Shown: positions 24,181-32,558 of the stretch, one piece after another
Position numbering within the stretch: position 1 is the stretch's first letter
Layout: each line of letters starts with the position of its first letter
From: Gemmatimonadota bacterium
GTDB taxonomy: Bacteria > Gemmatimonadota > Gemmatimonadetes > Palauibacterales > KS3-K002
Direction: 5' to 3'
DNA: 51,083 nt
Assembly (NCBI GenBank): GCA_020344015.1
Contig: CP070812.1
Span: 4,096,858-4,147,940 of the forward strand
The notes under the pieces: generated by a model
What the model saw: only the letters and a program-made list of their open reading frames with translations
Database searches by the model: none
Told to the model about the DNA's origin: nothing
Position numbers and translations under genes: made by a program

Positions 24181-26262
24181 TCATCGCTCAGGCGTCTGGC
24201 CCGTGTCCTCGAGCGCGATATCCATGAATTGCCAGACATCCTCGGGGATCCTGTGATCGATGCGCAGTGCGAGCATGACGCTCAGAGCGCCTACGGCCAG
24301 TCCGGCGATGATATCGGCGATCCAGTGAATGCCGAGCACGAAAGTCGATAGGACGATCGTCCCTCCCAGGGCGAGTACGCTCCAACGCAGCCGCATCCCG
24401 TACAGCATAGCCACGAGTACGATCACCACAGTTAGCGACACGTGAAAGCTCGGGAAGCAGTTGTCGAGCCCGCTAATGGGCCGGAAGGCCTCGATCAACT
24501 GCGAGGACCATTTGTCCGACAGCAACATGGCGCCCGACTCCGAGTAGGCCCAGCGCTCGGGAATCGGGAACAGGATGAAGAACGGCAGACACAAGGCGTA
24601 GTTGATGAACACGGCCAACGAGAAGACCCTGAACGGCCGGATCTGGGGCCGGCGCGCGAGCGCGATACCGACCGCGATGAGCAGAAGGGGAAACAGGATG
24701 AAATACGAGCTCGAGTAGCCGATGGTCGCGATGCTGTTCGTCACATCGTGGTACTCGAAGCTCAGGTTGGCCTCGAGCCAGTGGACGGCGTGCGCCGTCT
24801 GATGTCTGATCTCGGTTATGAACGCCGAGTCCCCGCCAAGGCGCGTCTCGAGCGTCGTCTCCAGCCAATTGACGAAGAACGCCAGCGCCAGCAGCGACGT
24901 CAGCCCCACCTTGCTGGTGAGCAGCGCCGAGGGCTCCTTGACGACCGGCCCGGCAAGGGGGGCGGGGGGGCCGCCGTACGGCAGCGTCGCCGACACCTCT
25001 TCCACACGACCCAGGTCCGGGGTAATGGGGGCCGTGGTTCCGGCCGGGATGTGCTCCAACGTCGAAGGCGGAGGAGACACGACGCCGGTCCCGGGCGGCG
25101 ACGGGAAGCCGGTACCGATAGTGCCGGGCGGCGAGACCGTTACCCCCCAAGGCGACGTGCGCCTGAACCCTTTGGACGTCAGGTCGTACATCCAGGATAT
25201 GACCAGCGTGACCGGGAAGCCGAGGAGCGCGACCAGGACGACGAGCGTCATCATCCAGGGCGGCAATCCCAGCTGCGGGAACGTGATGCTGGCCGCCTCG
25301 AGGATTCCGAGTCCAATGACGACATACACAACAGCGGTGTGATAGACGCGGCGCCGGCGCAGCTCGGAGAAGAACGAGGCCGCGGACGCGCCGGTCGGCG
25401 GCGTAGCCAGATCGGGCCCTATTATTCCCGGCTGCGTTGCCATCGCCTGTATCATCTGTTCGCCCGATGTGAAGCGATCCGCCGGTACCTTGGCCAGCGA
25501 CTGCGCAACGGCCCGCTCCACCGACTCGGGCACGGTGCCGCGCACCGTGCGCAGCGGCGGCACGGGGTCGAGTGCGTGACGCGCCATGATCACCTGAGGC
25601 GTCGCACCGGTGAACGGCGGCTGTCCGGCCAGCATCTCATAGAGGACGCAGCCGAGGCTGTAGAGGTCACTCCGACCGTCGACCTGCGCGCCCTCCCGAA
25701 CCTGCTCCGGGCTCATGTAGGCGGGCGTGCCGATGGCGACGCCGGTCTGAGTGAGCTTGTCGCCGCCGGCTTCCGTGAGCGCCCTGGCGATACCGAAATC
25801 GGCGACGACAGGGTAGCCCTCCGAGATCAGAATGTTCTCCGGCTTTATATCCCGGTGTACGATGCCGCGCTTGTGGGCATAGCTGAGCGCGTTCGCCACG
25901 TCGCGGACGATCTGCAGTGACTCGTCGATCGGCAGTTGCGTCTCGCGGTCGAGGCGGTCGCGCAGCGTATGCCCCTCAACGTACGGCATCACGTAGTAAA
26001 GAAGACCGGCCGCCTCGCCCGAGTCGTAGATCGGCAAGATGTGAGGGTGTTGAAGGCCGGCGGCGATCTTTACCTCGCGCAGGAATCGCTGCGTGCCCAG
26101 CGACGTGGAAAGCTCCGGCAGCAGTACCTTGACGGCCACCTGGCGGTCATGCTTCAGGTCCTGCGCCAGGTAGACTATCGCCATGCCGCCGCGGCCGATC
26201 TCACGCTCGACGGCGTACTTGTCGGCGATCTCTTCCCGAAACTGAGCAAACGGATCGGGCAT
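24181..26262 (-). CDS. Ser/Thr kinase fused to an Aur1-type PAP2 lipid phosphatase/transferase domain
   Basis: A 693-residue two-enzyme fusion. Residues 15-280 are a complete kinase: GRGGMA loop, Lys45, HRDIKPEN at 136-143, DFG at 155-157 and SPEQ. A pair of membrane helices (about 308-365) and a Pro/Gly-rich linker (about 370-440) lead to a six-helix domain. This carries the PAP2 motifs: FRPISGLDNCFPSFH (PSFH at 604-607) and GIHWIADIIAG (His646, Asp650), the catalytic pattern of Aur1/inositol-phosphotransferase-like enzymes that act on lipid phosphates. The PhnD-like gene follows in the same direction. I infer lipid metabolism or lipid sensing under kinase control. Confidence 0.85.
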   Translation of the reverse strand: MPDPFAQFREEIADKYAVEREIGRGGMAIVYLAQDLKHDRQVAVKVLLPELSTSLGTQRFLREVKIAAGLQHPHILPIYDSGEAAGLLYYVMPYVEGHTLRDRLDRETQLPIDESLQIVRDVANALSYAHKRGIVHRDIKPENILISEGYPVVADFGIARALTEAGGDKLTQTGVAIGTPAYMSPEQVREGAQVDGRSDLYSLGCVLYEMLAGQPPFTGATPQVIMARHALDPVPPLRTVRGTVPESVERAVAQSLAKVPADRFTSGEQMIQAMATQPGIIGPDLATPPTGASAASFFSELRRRRVYHTAVVYVVIGLGILEAASITFPQLGLPPWMMTLVVLVALLGFPVTLVISWMYDLTSKGFRRTSPWGVTVSPPGTIGTGFPSPPGTGVVSPPPSTLEHIPAGTTAPITPDLGRVEEVSATLPYGGPPAPLAGPVVKEPSALLTSKVGLTSLLALAFFVNWLETTLETRLGGDSAFITEIRHQTAHAVHWLEANLSFEYHDVTNSIATIGYSSSYFILFPLLLIAVGIALARRPQIRPFRVFSLAVFINYALCLPFFILFPIPERWAYSESGAMLLSDKWSSQLIEAFRPISGLDNCFPSFHVSLTVVIVLVAMLYGMRLRWSVLALGGTIVLSTFVLGIHWIADIIAGLAVGALSVMLALRIDHRIPEDVWQFMDIALEDTGQTPER

Positions 26263-26375
26263 AGCAGTAGCGGACCGGGGGCGAATGGGCCCTCGTTCCA
26301 GTGTCAGGCTCGTTCTTGGCTTAGGAGGCTACCCCACACGCCTGAAGATGCGCCCGCCAAAAGGGGAACGCAACA

Positions 26376-26526
26376 ATTCGCGGAGGGAATCTCGGATTCG
26401 GGACTCGGGGATTCGCCCCAAGTCCCCCATTCCACGGATTCCACGGATGCCTCGGATTCACAACTCCCATTCCCCAACTCCCTGACTCGCCGAATCCCGG
26501 AATCCCCGATTCCCAGACTCCCATCA
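26376..26526. repeat. family B hairpin array 1
   Basis: The spacer between the radical SAM gene and the kinase-PAP2 gene is mostly degenerate GGATTCGGG-type units: G-rich on the left (26385-26415) and C-rich on the right (26416-26523). GGGACTCGGGG can pair with CCCCAAGTCCC as an inner hairpin. The right side includes CCACGGATTCCACGGAT, shared with array 2 of this family, and runs up to the TGA stop of the radical SAM gene (26524-26526). Confidence 0.75.
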
Positions 26527-27600
26527 CGCCAAACCCAAAAGATGTCGGTTCCCTATCCGCACGTTCACCAGGCCGGCGGCGCGCGCCGCCGCTTCCGCTT
26601 CACGCGCCTGCCGCGCCGATGTGAACGGCAGGTCGCTCATGTAGAAGTTGGGGGCGAAAGCCAGCAGCGAATACGGGATCTCCGGATCGATCGAGGCGAT
26701 GAACCCCGCGATCCTGCCTACCTGATCCGCATCTACATACTCTGGCACCAAAAGGGTACTGGCCACCACGAGTGGTGCCCCGCGTCGCTCGGCGCTCCGC
26801 TCCGCTGCGCGCGCGAAGTTCTCGAGCGTCCGACGGTTCGAGATGCCCGCCAGCGCACGGTGCAGCTCTTCGTCGAAAGCCTTCAGGTCGAACTTGATGC
26901 AGCCGCCGGTCTCGAGCGAGTAACGGACCGCCCGATCGAGTAGCTTCGGGTGCATCGTCCCGGCCGTCTCCCAACACACTCGCACTCCGCGCCGGGCGAG
27001 TTGCTTCGAAGTCGCCAGCGCGTGCGGCATCTGCGAGGCGGGATCGCCGCCGAAGTAGCAGACGCAGAAGGTGCGAGCGTCGGCGACCGCCGCGAGCTCA
27101 TCGGCACTCATCGTCCCGGCCTCCGTCGGCGAGACCTTCCTGAAGTGCCAGTTCTGACAGAAGAGACAGTCGGCGGTACAGCTGCAGTAGAAGACGGCCA
27201 AGTTGTGACAGCCGCGGTGCTCCTGGCCCTCACACACCCAGTCGGCGACGCAGTTGGTCGGCAGCGGATCGCGGTACCAGTGAAGCAGCCCGCGCGACGG
27301 CGTTCCCGCCAGATGAACCAACCTGCCAGCGCGAGCCGACCGCAGCCCGCAGAAGCCACGTTCCCCTTCCCCGATCACGCATTCGTTTCCGCATAGCGTA
27401 CAGCGGATGCCGCCTCTGCTGCGCGGCGGCTGCGCCGGGAGCCCGAACTCGGCGCGCTCCTCGGCGTGAGCCGCCTCCAAACGCGGCCGCACATCGGCGA
27501 AGCCAGATCGTACGCAACCGGCACAGACGCCGAGCGCCCGAGACACACCTGGCAAGCTCCGGCGACAGTGCGAGCAACTGGCGACTCTCGAATCATGCAC
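26524..27600 (-). CDS. PflA-like radical SAM protein with N-terminal zinc-ribbon cysteines
   Basis: A 358-residue enzyme. Cysteine pairs (C9/C12, C26/C29) and then C67, C70, C74 and C84 suggest two small metal-binding ribbons. The radical SAM cluster is CTADCLFC (C141, C145, C148), in the CX3CX2C pattern, placed within a (beta/alpha) barrel: FCVCYFGGDPASQ, VCWETAGTM, IKFDLKAFDEELHRAL, ASTLLVPEYVD. It looks like the pyruvate formate-lyase activase-related branch seen with AmmeMemoRadiSam proteins. No target glycyl-radical enzyme is in the window. Start is GTG at 27600 with AAGGG upstream at a long spacing. Arrays of the same repeat family flank the gene on both sides. Confidence 0.8.
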   Translation of the reverse strand: MHDSRVASCSHCRRSLPGVSRALGVCAGCVRSGFADVRPRLEAAHAEERAEFGLPAQPPRSRGGIRCTLCGNECVIGEGERGFCGLRSARAGRLVHLAGTPSRGLLHWYRDPLPTNCVADWVCEGQEHRGCHNLAVFYCSCTADCLFCQNWHFRKVSPTEAGTMSADELAAVADARTFCVCYFGGDPASQMPHALATSKQLARRGVRVCWETAGTMHPKLLDRAVRYSLETGGCIKFDLKAFDEELHRALAGISNRRTLENFARAAERSAERRGAPLVVASTLLVPEYVDADQVGRIAGFIASIDPEIPYSLLAFAPNFYMSDLPFTSARQAREAEAAARAAGLVNVRIGNRHLLGLA

Positions 27601-27630
27601 AGACCCAGACCCTTTACCAACGGGAATTGG

Positions 27631-27890
27631 TGAATCCGGAATTCGGGAATTCGGGAATTCGGGAATTCGGGAATGGGAATTGGGGATTAAGGGATTGGCA
27701 ATTAGGAATCCGTGGAATCCGTGGTGTCCGTGGTATTGGGGAGTTGGGGAATCGGGGATTGGCAGATCATGTCTACTTCCCTCAGTCCCCTATCCCACGG
27801 ACTCCACGCATTCCACGGATTCGGGCGATCCGACTCTGGAATCCCGAATTACCGAATCTCAGAATCCCCGAATCCCTCAATTCCCAACTT
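27631..27890. repeat. family B hairpin array 2 (longest)
   Basis: Almost the whole spacer between the Asp-box gene and the radical SAM gene. It starts with four perfect GGAATTCG units (27638-27669), then diverged 7-9-base units. The arms 27707-27733 and 27795-27821 match 25 of 27 as an inverted repeat. The right side ends within the Asp-box gene: its last codons and TGA stop (27877-27879) are part of the array. Confidence 0.85.
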
Positions 27891-30800
27891 CCCTCTCCAG
27901 CGCCGCGAGCGCGCGGGCGAACTGCTCCTCCAGGACCCGCAGGGCGCGTCTGTGGTCCTGGGTGGGAGGGTAGAGACTCCCCTGCCTCACACCACTGCCG
28001 TTGAAGTTACTCGCCAGATTGTTGGCCTGGCGGCGGATTCCGCTCAGTCGGCGCGCCAGGGCCGTTACCGTTTCGGTTCGCGCACTCAGTTCTGCGGGCG
28101 CATCCGGGGCGGCGACCCGCTCCCTGAGCGCACTGGCCCGCTGATCGGCGTTCCATGCCCTTCGCTGTAGGTCGAGCACAGCCAGCAGGAAGGTCTCGCG
28201 GTCCTCCCACTCTTCCAGCGATATGGGCAGCAACGGGTCGCCCCAGACCTCCACTGACTGCCCTAGGCCAGGCACTCCCTCCGCCCGCAGCTCGACAATG
28301 AAGTTACCCGGCGCTACGAATGGGCCTCGTGGAGACAGCGGGTGCGGCAGCTCGGGCTGCGGCTCGCTTTCGCCGGAGGGCGCCTGGAAGGGCGGTGGCT
28401 CGTGGCGCAGGTCCCAGAAGACCCGGTGGATCACCCCCGCCGTGCCCGGGCCCTCGAGTCGCCGGACCACCTCGCCGCGCCGGTTCCTAACGGTGAGCGT
28501 GACCGCTTCGACGGAGCGGTCGAGGTAGTAGCTGATAATCGCCTCCTCCGGAGGGTTCTCCCCGGCGTATGCGGCCTGCCCTCGGTAGCTCGTGTCCTTC
28601 CAGTACTGGAAGATCGTGGCGGGACGGATCGGGTAGAGGTGCGCCCGCGCTGAGGCGCCCTCCGAGGGCCAATTGGCCAGCGCCGAGAGGTCGTCGAGGA
28701 TCCAGATACTGCGGCCGTGCGTACCGACGACCAGGTCGTCATTCAGGGGGTGGATCGCCAGGTCATCGTAGAGCGTCGTCGGCAGGTTCGGCATGCAGCG
28801 CTGCCAGTTGTCGCCTGCGTCGAACGAGATGAAAAGGGCATGCTCCGTACCAAGGAACAGCAGGTTCGGGCTCCTCGGGTGCTCGATGATCACGTTCACC
28901 GAACCCTCGGGCGGCAAACCGTCGATCAGCGGCGTCCAGCGGGCGCCGAAGTTTTCCGTCTTGAACACGTAGGGCGCGAAGTCGCCGTCGCGATGAGCGT
29001 CGAAGGTCGCGTACGCCACGCCGCGGCCGCCAGCCGACGCTATCACACGGCTTACATAGGTACCGGGCGGCAAGTCGGGCACGTTGTCGGAGACCTCGGT
29101 CCAGTTGTAGCCGCCGTCCCGGGAGACCTGCAGGTTCCCGTCGTCGGTGCCGACCCAGAGGACCCTCCGATCGAGCGGTGATTCGGCGATCGTCACGATC
29201 TCGCCGTACGACGAGGTCCCATCGTTCTTCGACAGCATTGGCTGCGAGCCGAGTACGCCCATCAGCGTCAGAGTGTCACGGTCGATCTGGCGCGACAGAT
29301 CTTCGGTGCGCTCCCAACTGACCGCGCGGTCGCGCGAGATGAACAGTCGATCGCCACCCAAGTACACCACCCTCGGGTCGTGCCGGGACACCAAGACCGG
29401 CGTCACCCAATCGAAGCGATACGACGGCTCGCCGGCGGGCGGTATCGGTTCGATGTCGAGGTGGTCGCCGGTCTCTGGGTTTAGCCGAACCAGCGTTCCG
29501 TTCTGGGCGGCGCCGTAGACGAAGCGGTAATCGCTGGGGTCCGCCTGGTGGTACATGCCATCGCCGAAACCGATCTGCCGCCAATCGTCGTTGATGATAC
29601 CGATCCAGTGGCGTGTTCGGCTGGGTCCGACCCACGAGTGGTTGTCCTGCATACCGCCGTAGATGTAGTAGGGGTCGCGCGTGTCGACGCCGATCGCATA
29701 GAACTGACCGATCGGCAGGTTGTTGATGCGGATGAACGTTTCACCGCGGTCCCAAGTCTCGTACAGTCCGGCATCGCCGACCAGGTAGAAGTGTTCAGAA
29801 TCGGTCGGGTCGATCCATAGATCATGGAAGTCGCTGTGCACTCCCACATCATAGGTGGGCCGTGTGGGCATCGTGCGGAACGTGCGGCCTCCATCCTCAC
29901 TCTTATAGAAAGATGTCGCGAGCACGTATATGCGGTCATCGTTCGTCGGGTCGATGTATATGTGGCTGTAGTACATCGGCCGCGGATTGAGATCGTTCAC
30001 CTTCTCCCACGTCGCGCCGCCGTCCTCGCTGCGATAGACGCCCGAATCCTCTGCATGCTGGACTATGGCGTTCAGGACCTGCGGGTCCGTCCGCGCGATG
30101 GCTAGACCGATCCTTCCTTTGTCGCCCGCCGGGAGGCCGTTCTCGAGCTCGCGCCAGGTACCCCCCCCGTCGGTCGTCTTGTAGATACCGCTGCCGGGGC
30201 CACCGCCGTTGAACCCCCAGGTCCGGCGAAGCCGTTGATAAGCTGCTGCGTAGAGCGTGTTCGGGTCGGAGGCATCCATCTCCAGATCGACGACGCCCGT
30301 CAGCGTGTCGACGAAGAGAACCAGGTTCCAGGTGGCGCCGCCGTCCTCGGTCTTGTAAACGCCGCGCTCCGGACTCGGGGCCCACAGGTTCCCCAGCGCC
30401 GCCACGTAGGCGACGTCGGGGTCCTCAGGGTGGACGGCGATGCCGCCGATATGGCGAGTCGCATCGAGGCCCAAATGCGTCCAGGTCGCGCCGGCGTCGA
30501 GCGAGCGGTAGACGCCGTTGCCCCAAGACGTGCTCTGGCGGTTGTTCTGCTCGCCGGTGCCGGCCCAGAGGATCTGTGGATTCGACGGCGCGATGGCCAC
30601 GACCCCGAACGTGCTCACCGGCTGGTCGTCGAAGATAGGCGTCCAAGTGGTGCCCTTGTTCGCCGTCTTCCAGATGCCGCCCGACGCCGTGGCCAGGTAC
30701 ACCGTCGAGGGGTCGTGGGGCAGCGCCTCGACATCGTGGATGCGGCCGCCGGTGACGGCGGGCCCAATCGAGCGAAAGCGTAGCTCCTGCAGGAGCTCGG

Positions 30801-30900
30801 GCGTACGGGCTGCCTCCTGGGCCGCGGCATCCCTCGAGATCGGGATCAGCAGCGTAACCACGGCAGCGATTACGGTCGTCGATCGGCAGACGGAAGTCAT
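27877..30900 (-). CDS. exported Asp-box (BNR/VPS10-sortilin-like) beta-propeller protein
   Basis: A 1007-residue protein with a signal peptide (about 1-27). At least nine Asp-box units (pattern SxDxGxTW) are visible, among them SLDAGATW, TEDGGATW, TTDGGGTW, SEDGGATW, SEDGGRTF, SRDGGYNW and SFDAGDNW. These are the loops of two stacked propellers like those of sortilin and exo-sialidase-type proteins. A C-terminal region (about 770-1007) has a beta-sandwich-like part and a helical tail. Similar proteins are often named glycosyl hydrolases, but no catalytic residues are evident to me, so binding or peptide-related roles are as likely. AAGGAG eight bases before the ATG supports the start. Confidence 0.8.
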   Translation of the reverse strand: MTSVCRSTTVIAAVVTLLIPISRDAAAQEAARTPELLQELRFRSIGPAVTGGRIHDVEALPHDPSTVYLATASGGIWKTANKGTTWTPIFDDQPVSTFGVVAIAPSNPQILWAGTGEQNNRQSTSWGNGVYRSLDAGATWTHLGLDATRHIGGIAVHPEDPDVAYVAALGNLWAPSPERGVYKTEDGGATWNLVLFVDTLTGVVDLEMDASDPNTLYAAAYQRLRRTWGFNGGGPGSGIYKTTDGGGTWRELENGLPAGDKGRIGLAIARTDPQVLNAIVQHAEDSGVYRSEDGGATWEKVNDLNPRPMYYSHIYIDPTNDDRIYVLATSFYKSEDGGRTFRTMPTRPTYDVGVHSDFHDLWIDPTDSEHFYLVGDAGLYETWDRGETFIRINNLPIGQFYAIGVDTRDPYYIYGGMQDNHSWVGPSRTRHWIGIINDDWRQIGFGDGMYHQADPSDYRFVYGAAQNGTLVRLNPETGDHLDIEPIPPAGEPSYRFDWVTPVLVSRHDPRVVYLGGDRLFISRDRAVSWERTEDLSRQIDRDTLTLMGVLGSQPMLSKNDGTSSYGEIVTIAESPLDRRVLWVGTDDGNLQVSRDGGYNWTEVSDNVPDLPPGTYVSRVIASAGGRGVAYATFDAHRDGDFAPYVFKTENFGARWTPLIDGLPPEGSVNVIIEHPRSPNLLFLGTEHALFISFDAGDNWQRCMPNLPTTLYDDLAIHPLNDDLVVGTHGRSIWILDDLSALANWPSEGASARAHLYPIRPATIFQYWKDTSYRGQAAYAGENPPEEAIISYYLDRSVEAVTLTVRNRRGEVVRRLEGPGTAGVIHRVFWDLRHEPPPFQAPSGESEPQPELPHPLSPRGPFVAPGNFIVELRAEGVPGLGQSVEVWGDPLLPISLEEWEDRETFLLAVLDLQRRAWNADQRASALRERVAAPDAPAELSARTETVTALARRLSGIRRQANNLASNFNGSGVRQGSLYPPTQDHRRALRVLEEQFARALAALEREVGN

Positions 30901-31022
30901 GGGATCGGCTCCTTAGATAGGCCTCGTTGTCCGTGTTGGTTGTTTTCCAGGCACGGTTAAGATAGCGCCGCGAGAGGCCGCGAGACAGCGCGGCAAGAAC
31001 GGTCAAGGTCCCCCGCGCCGGT

Positions 31023-31081
31023 GTTGCATTTTGCAACGGGTCGACCGATACTTGAGCCGGGATTCGAGTGCCGGACGGCAC
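31023..31081 (+). promoter_or_regulatory. two inverted repeats upstream of the DPA operon
   Basis: GTTGCA-TTT-TGCAAC (31023-31037) and GTGCCG-GA-CGGCAC (31068-31081) are perfect 6-bp inverted repeats in the 240-base divergent spacer before the gene at 31141. Either could be an operator or activator site. I see no convincing -35/-10 or -24/-12 promoter next to them. Confidence 0.35.
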
Positions 31082-31140
31082 CGGATGGCCTAATTCCTCC
31101 CCCTGCCCCACCTCCAGGAACCCGCGGTGACGGAGACGAG

Positions 31141-32556
31141 ATGACGAAGGACGGGGTTCCCCTCATCATGGACGTCGACGGGACCCTGATCAGGTCCGAC
31201 CTGCTCTGGGAGGGTTTCGCCTGGATCCTGACCCGGCGGCCCCGGCGGTTGCTGCCGGCGCTGCTGGCCCTATCGCGTGGCCGACCATCGCTCAAAGCAT
31301 TCCTCGCGCGTGAGAGCGCTGTCAACATCGATGATTTGCCGCTCGAGCCGGCGGCCCTCGAGCTGATCGACGACGCCAGCGCCGCGGGTGCAAAGGTGAT
31401 TCTGGCGTCGGCCGCCCACGAATCTCAGGTCGACGACCTAAAGGATCGGGTGGGAGCCGATCTGGCTTGGGGGAGCGATGGAGCCACCAACCTAAAAGGA
31501 CCGCGTAAGCTTTCGCTTATCCAGGAACACTTCGACGAGTTCGACTACGTCGGTAACAGCATGGCCGACCTGCCGCTGTGGAAGGCGGCGCGGCGCCCGA
31601 TAGCGGTGAACGCGGGCCCGCTCACGCTGCGAAAGGCGACGCGTTTGAGGCCTGACATCATCATCCACAGTATACGAACTTCGACCTGGCGACTCTGGGT
31701 ACGACAGCTCCGGCCGCACCATTGGGCGAAGAACGCGCTGCTGTTCGTCCCTGCACTGGCCGCTCATCTAGGTCCCAGCGTCGGGCTCGCCGTTCAACTA
31801 CTCGCCGGCTTCGCCGCGTTCTCGGCGACAGCTTCGGCCGTCTACCTGTTCAACGACCTGGCGGACCTGGCGAGCGACCGGGCCCACCCACGAAAGCGGC
31901 ATCGCCCACTCGCCTCGGGTGAGATCTCGATCCCGGCGGCTCTGGTCGTGGGCCTGTTATTGGTCGCCGCGGCGGCCGTCGTGGCCTGGCAACTCTCACC
32001 CAGGTTCGCCGGTGTGCTCGGCGCCTATCTCGTCATCACGTACGCCTACTCACTCAGCCTGAAGCAGCACCTGGCCGTCGACGTCATCACGCTGGCGACG
32101 CTCTACACCGTACGCATCGTCGCCGGCGCCGTCCTGGTCGAGGTGCCACTCTCCAGGTGGTTCCTCGCGTTCTCGATCTTCCTCTTCCTCTCGCTGGCGC
32201 TAGCGAAGCGGGCGGTGGAGCTGCGCGGAGCTGTCGCACGGCACGCGACGAAGATCGCCGGCCGCGGGTATCGGGCCGAGGATCTGCCGACCCTCGGTGC
32301 CATGGGAGTCGCGGCGGCCGCCGCCAGCGCGCTCGTCTACTGTCTTTACATCACAGGCGACGACGTGACGCGGCTCTACGCGAATCCCGACCTGCTCTGG
32401 ATAGGGCTACCGCTGTTTCTCTACTGGAACCTGCGCCTCTGGCTGTTCGCCGATCGCGGCACACTTCAGGAAGACCCGATCGCCTTCGCGCTCAAGGACC
32501 CGATCACCTACGTGGTCGCGGCGGTGTTTCTCGCCGTCGTCTTTATAGCTACGTGA
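31141..32556 (+). CDS. HAD phosphatase fused to UbiA-family decaprenyl-phosphate phosphoribosyltransferase
   Basis: The ATG at 31141 has GGAG upstream and gives 471 residues. Residues 1-200 are a HAD hydrolase with every core motif: nucleophile DVDGT (11-15), Ser in ILASAA, Lys in NLKGPRK and the acidic motif GNSMADLP. Residues 215-471 are a UbiA-type membrane transferase with NDLADLASDRAHPRKRHRP (from about 237) and YSLSLKQHLAVD, the two Asp-rich motifs of 5-phosphoribosyl-1-pyrophosphate:decaprenyl-phosphate transferases (Rv3806c-like). The HAD part could remove the 5-phosphate from the product, a step done by a separate protein in mycobacteria. The stop overlaps the next gene region, so the operon is translationally coupled. 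Confidence 0.85.
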   Translation: MTKDGVPLIMDVDGTLIRSDLLWEGFAWILTRRPRRLLPALLALSRGRPSLKAFLARESAVNIDDLPLEPAALELIDDASAAGAKVILASAAHESQVDDLKDRVGADLAWGSDGATNLKGPRKLSLIQEHFDEFDYVGNSMADLPLWKAARRPIAVNAGPLTLRKATRLRPDIIIHSIRTSTWRLWVRQLRPHHWAKNALLFVPALAAHLGPSVGLAVQLLAGFAAFSATASAVYLFNDLADLASDRAHPRKRHRPLASGEISIPAALVVGLLLVAAAAVVAWQLSPRFAGVLGAYLVITYAYSLSLKQHLAVDVITLATLYTVRIVAGAVLVEVPLSRWFLAFSIFLFLSLALAKRAVELRGAVARHATKIAGRGYRAEDLPTLGAMGVAAAAASALVYCLYITGDDVTRLYANPDLLWIGLPLFLYWNLRLWLFADRGTLQEDPIAFALKDPITYVVAAVFLAVVFIAT

Positions 32557-32558
32557 CC

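Noticed and set aside
24442..25920. Plus-strand open frame of 492 codons antisense to the kinase-PAP2 gene
   Set aside because: Composition is Arg/Gly/Asp/Gln-rich shadow sequence; the opposite strand carries clear kinase and PAP2 motifs.
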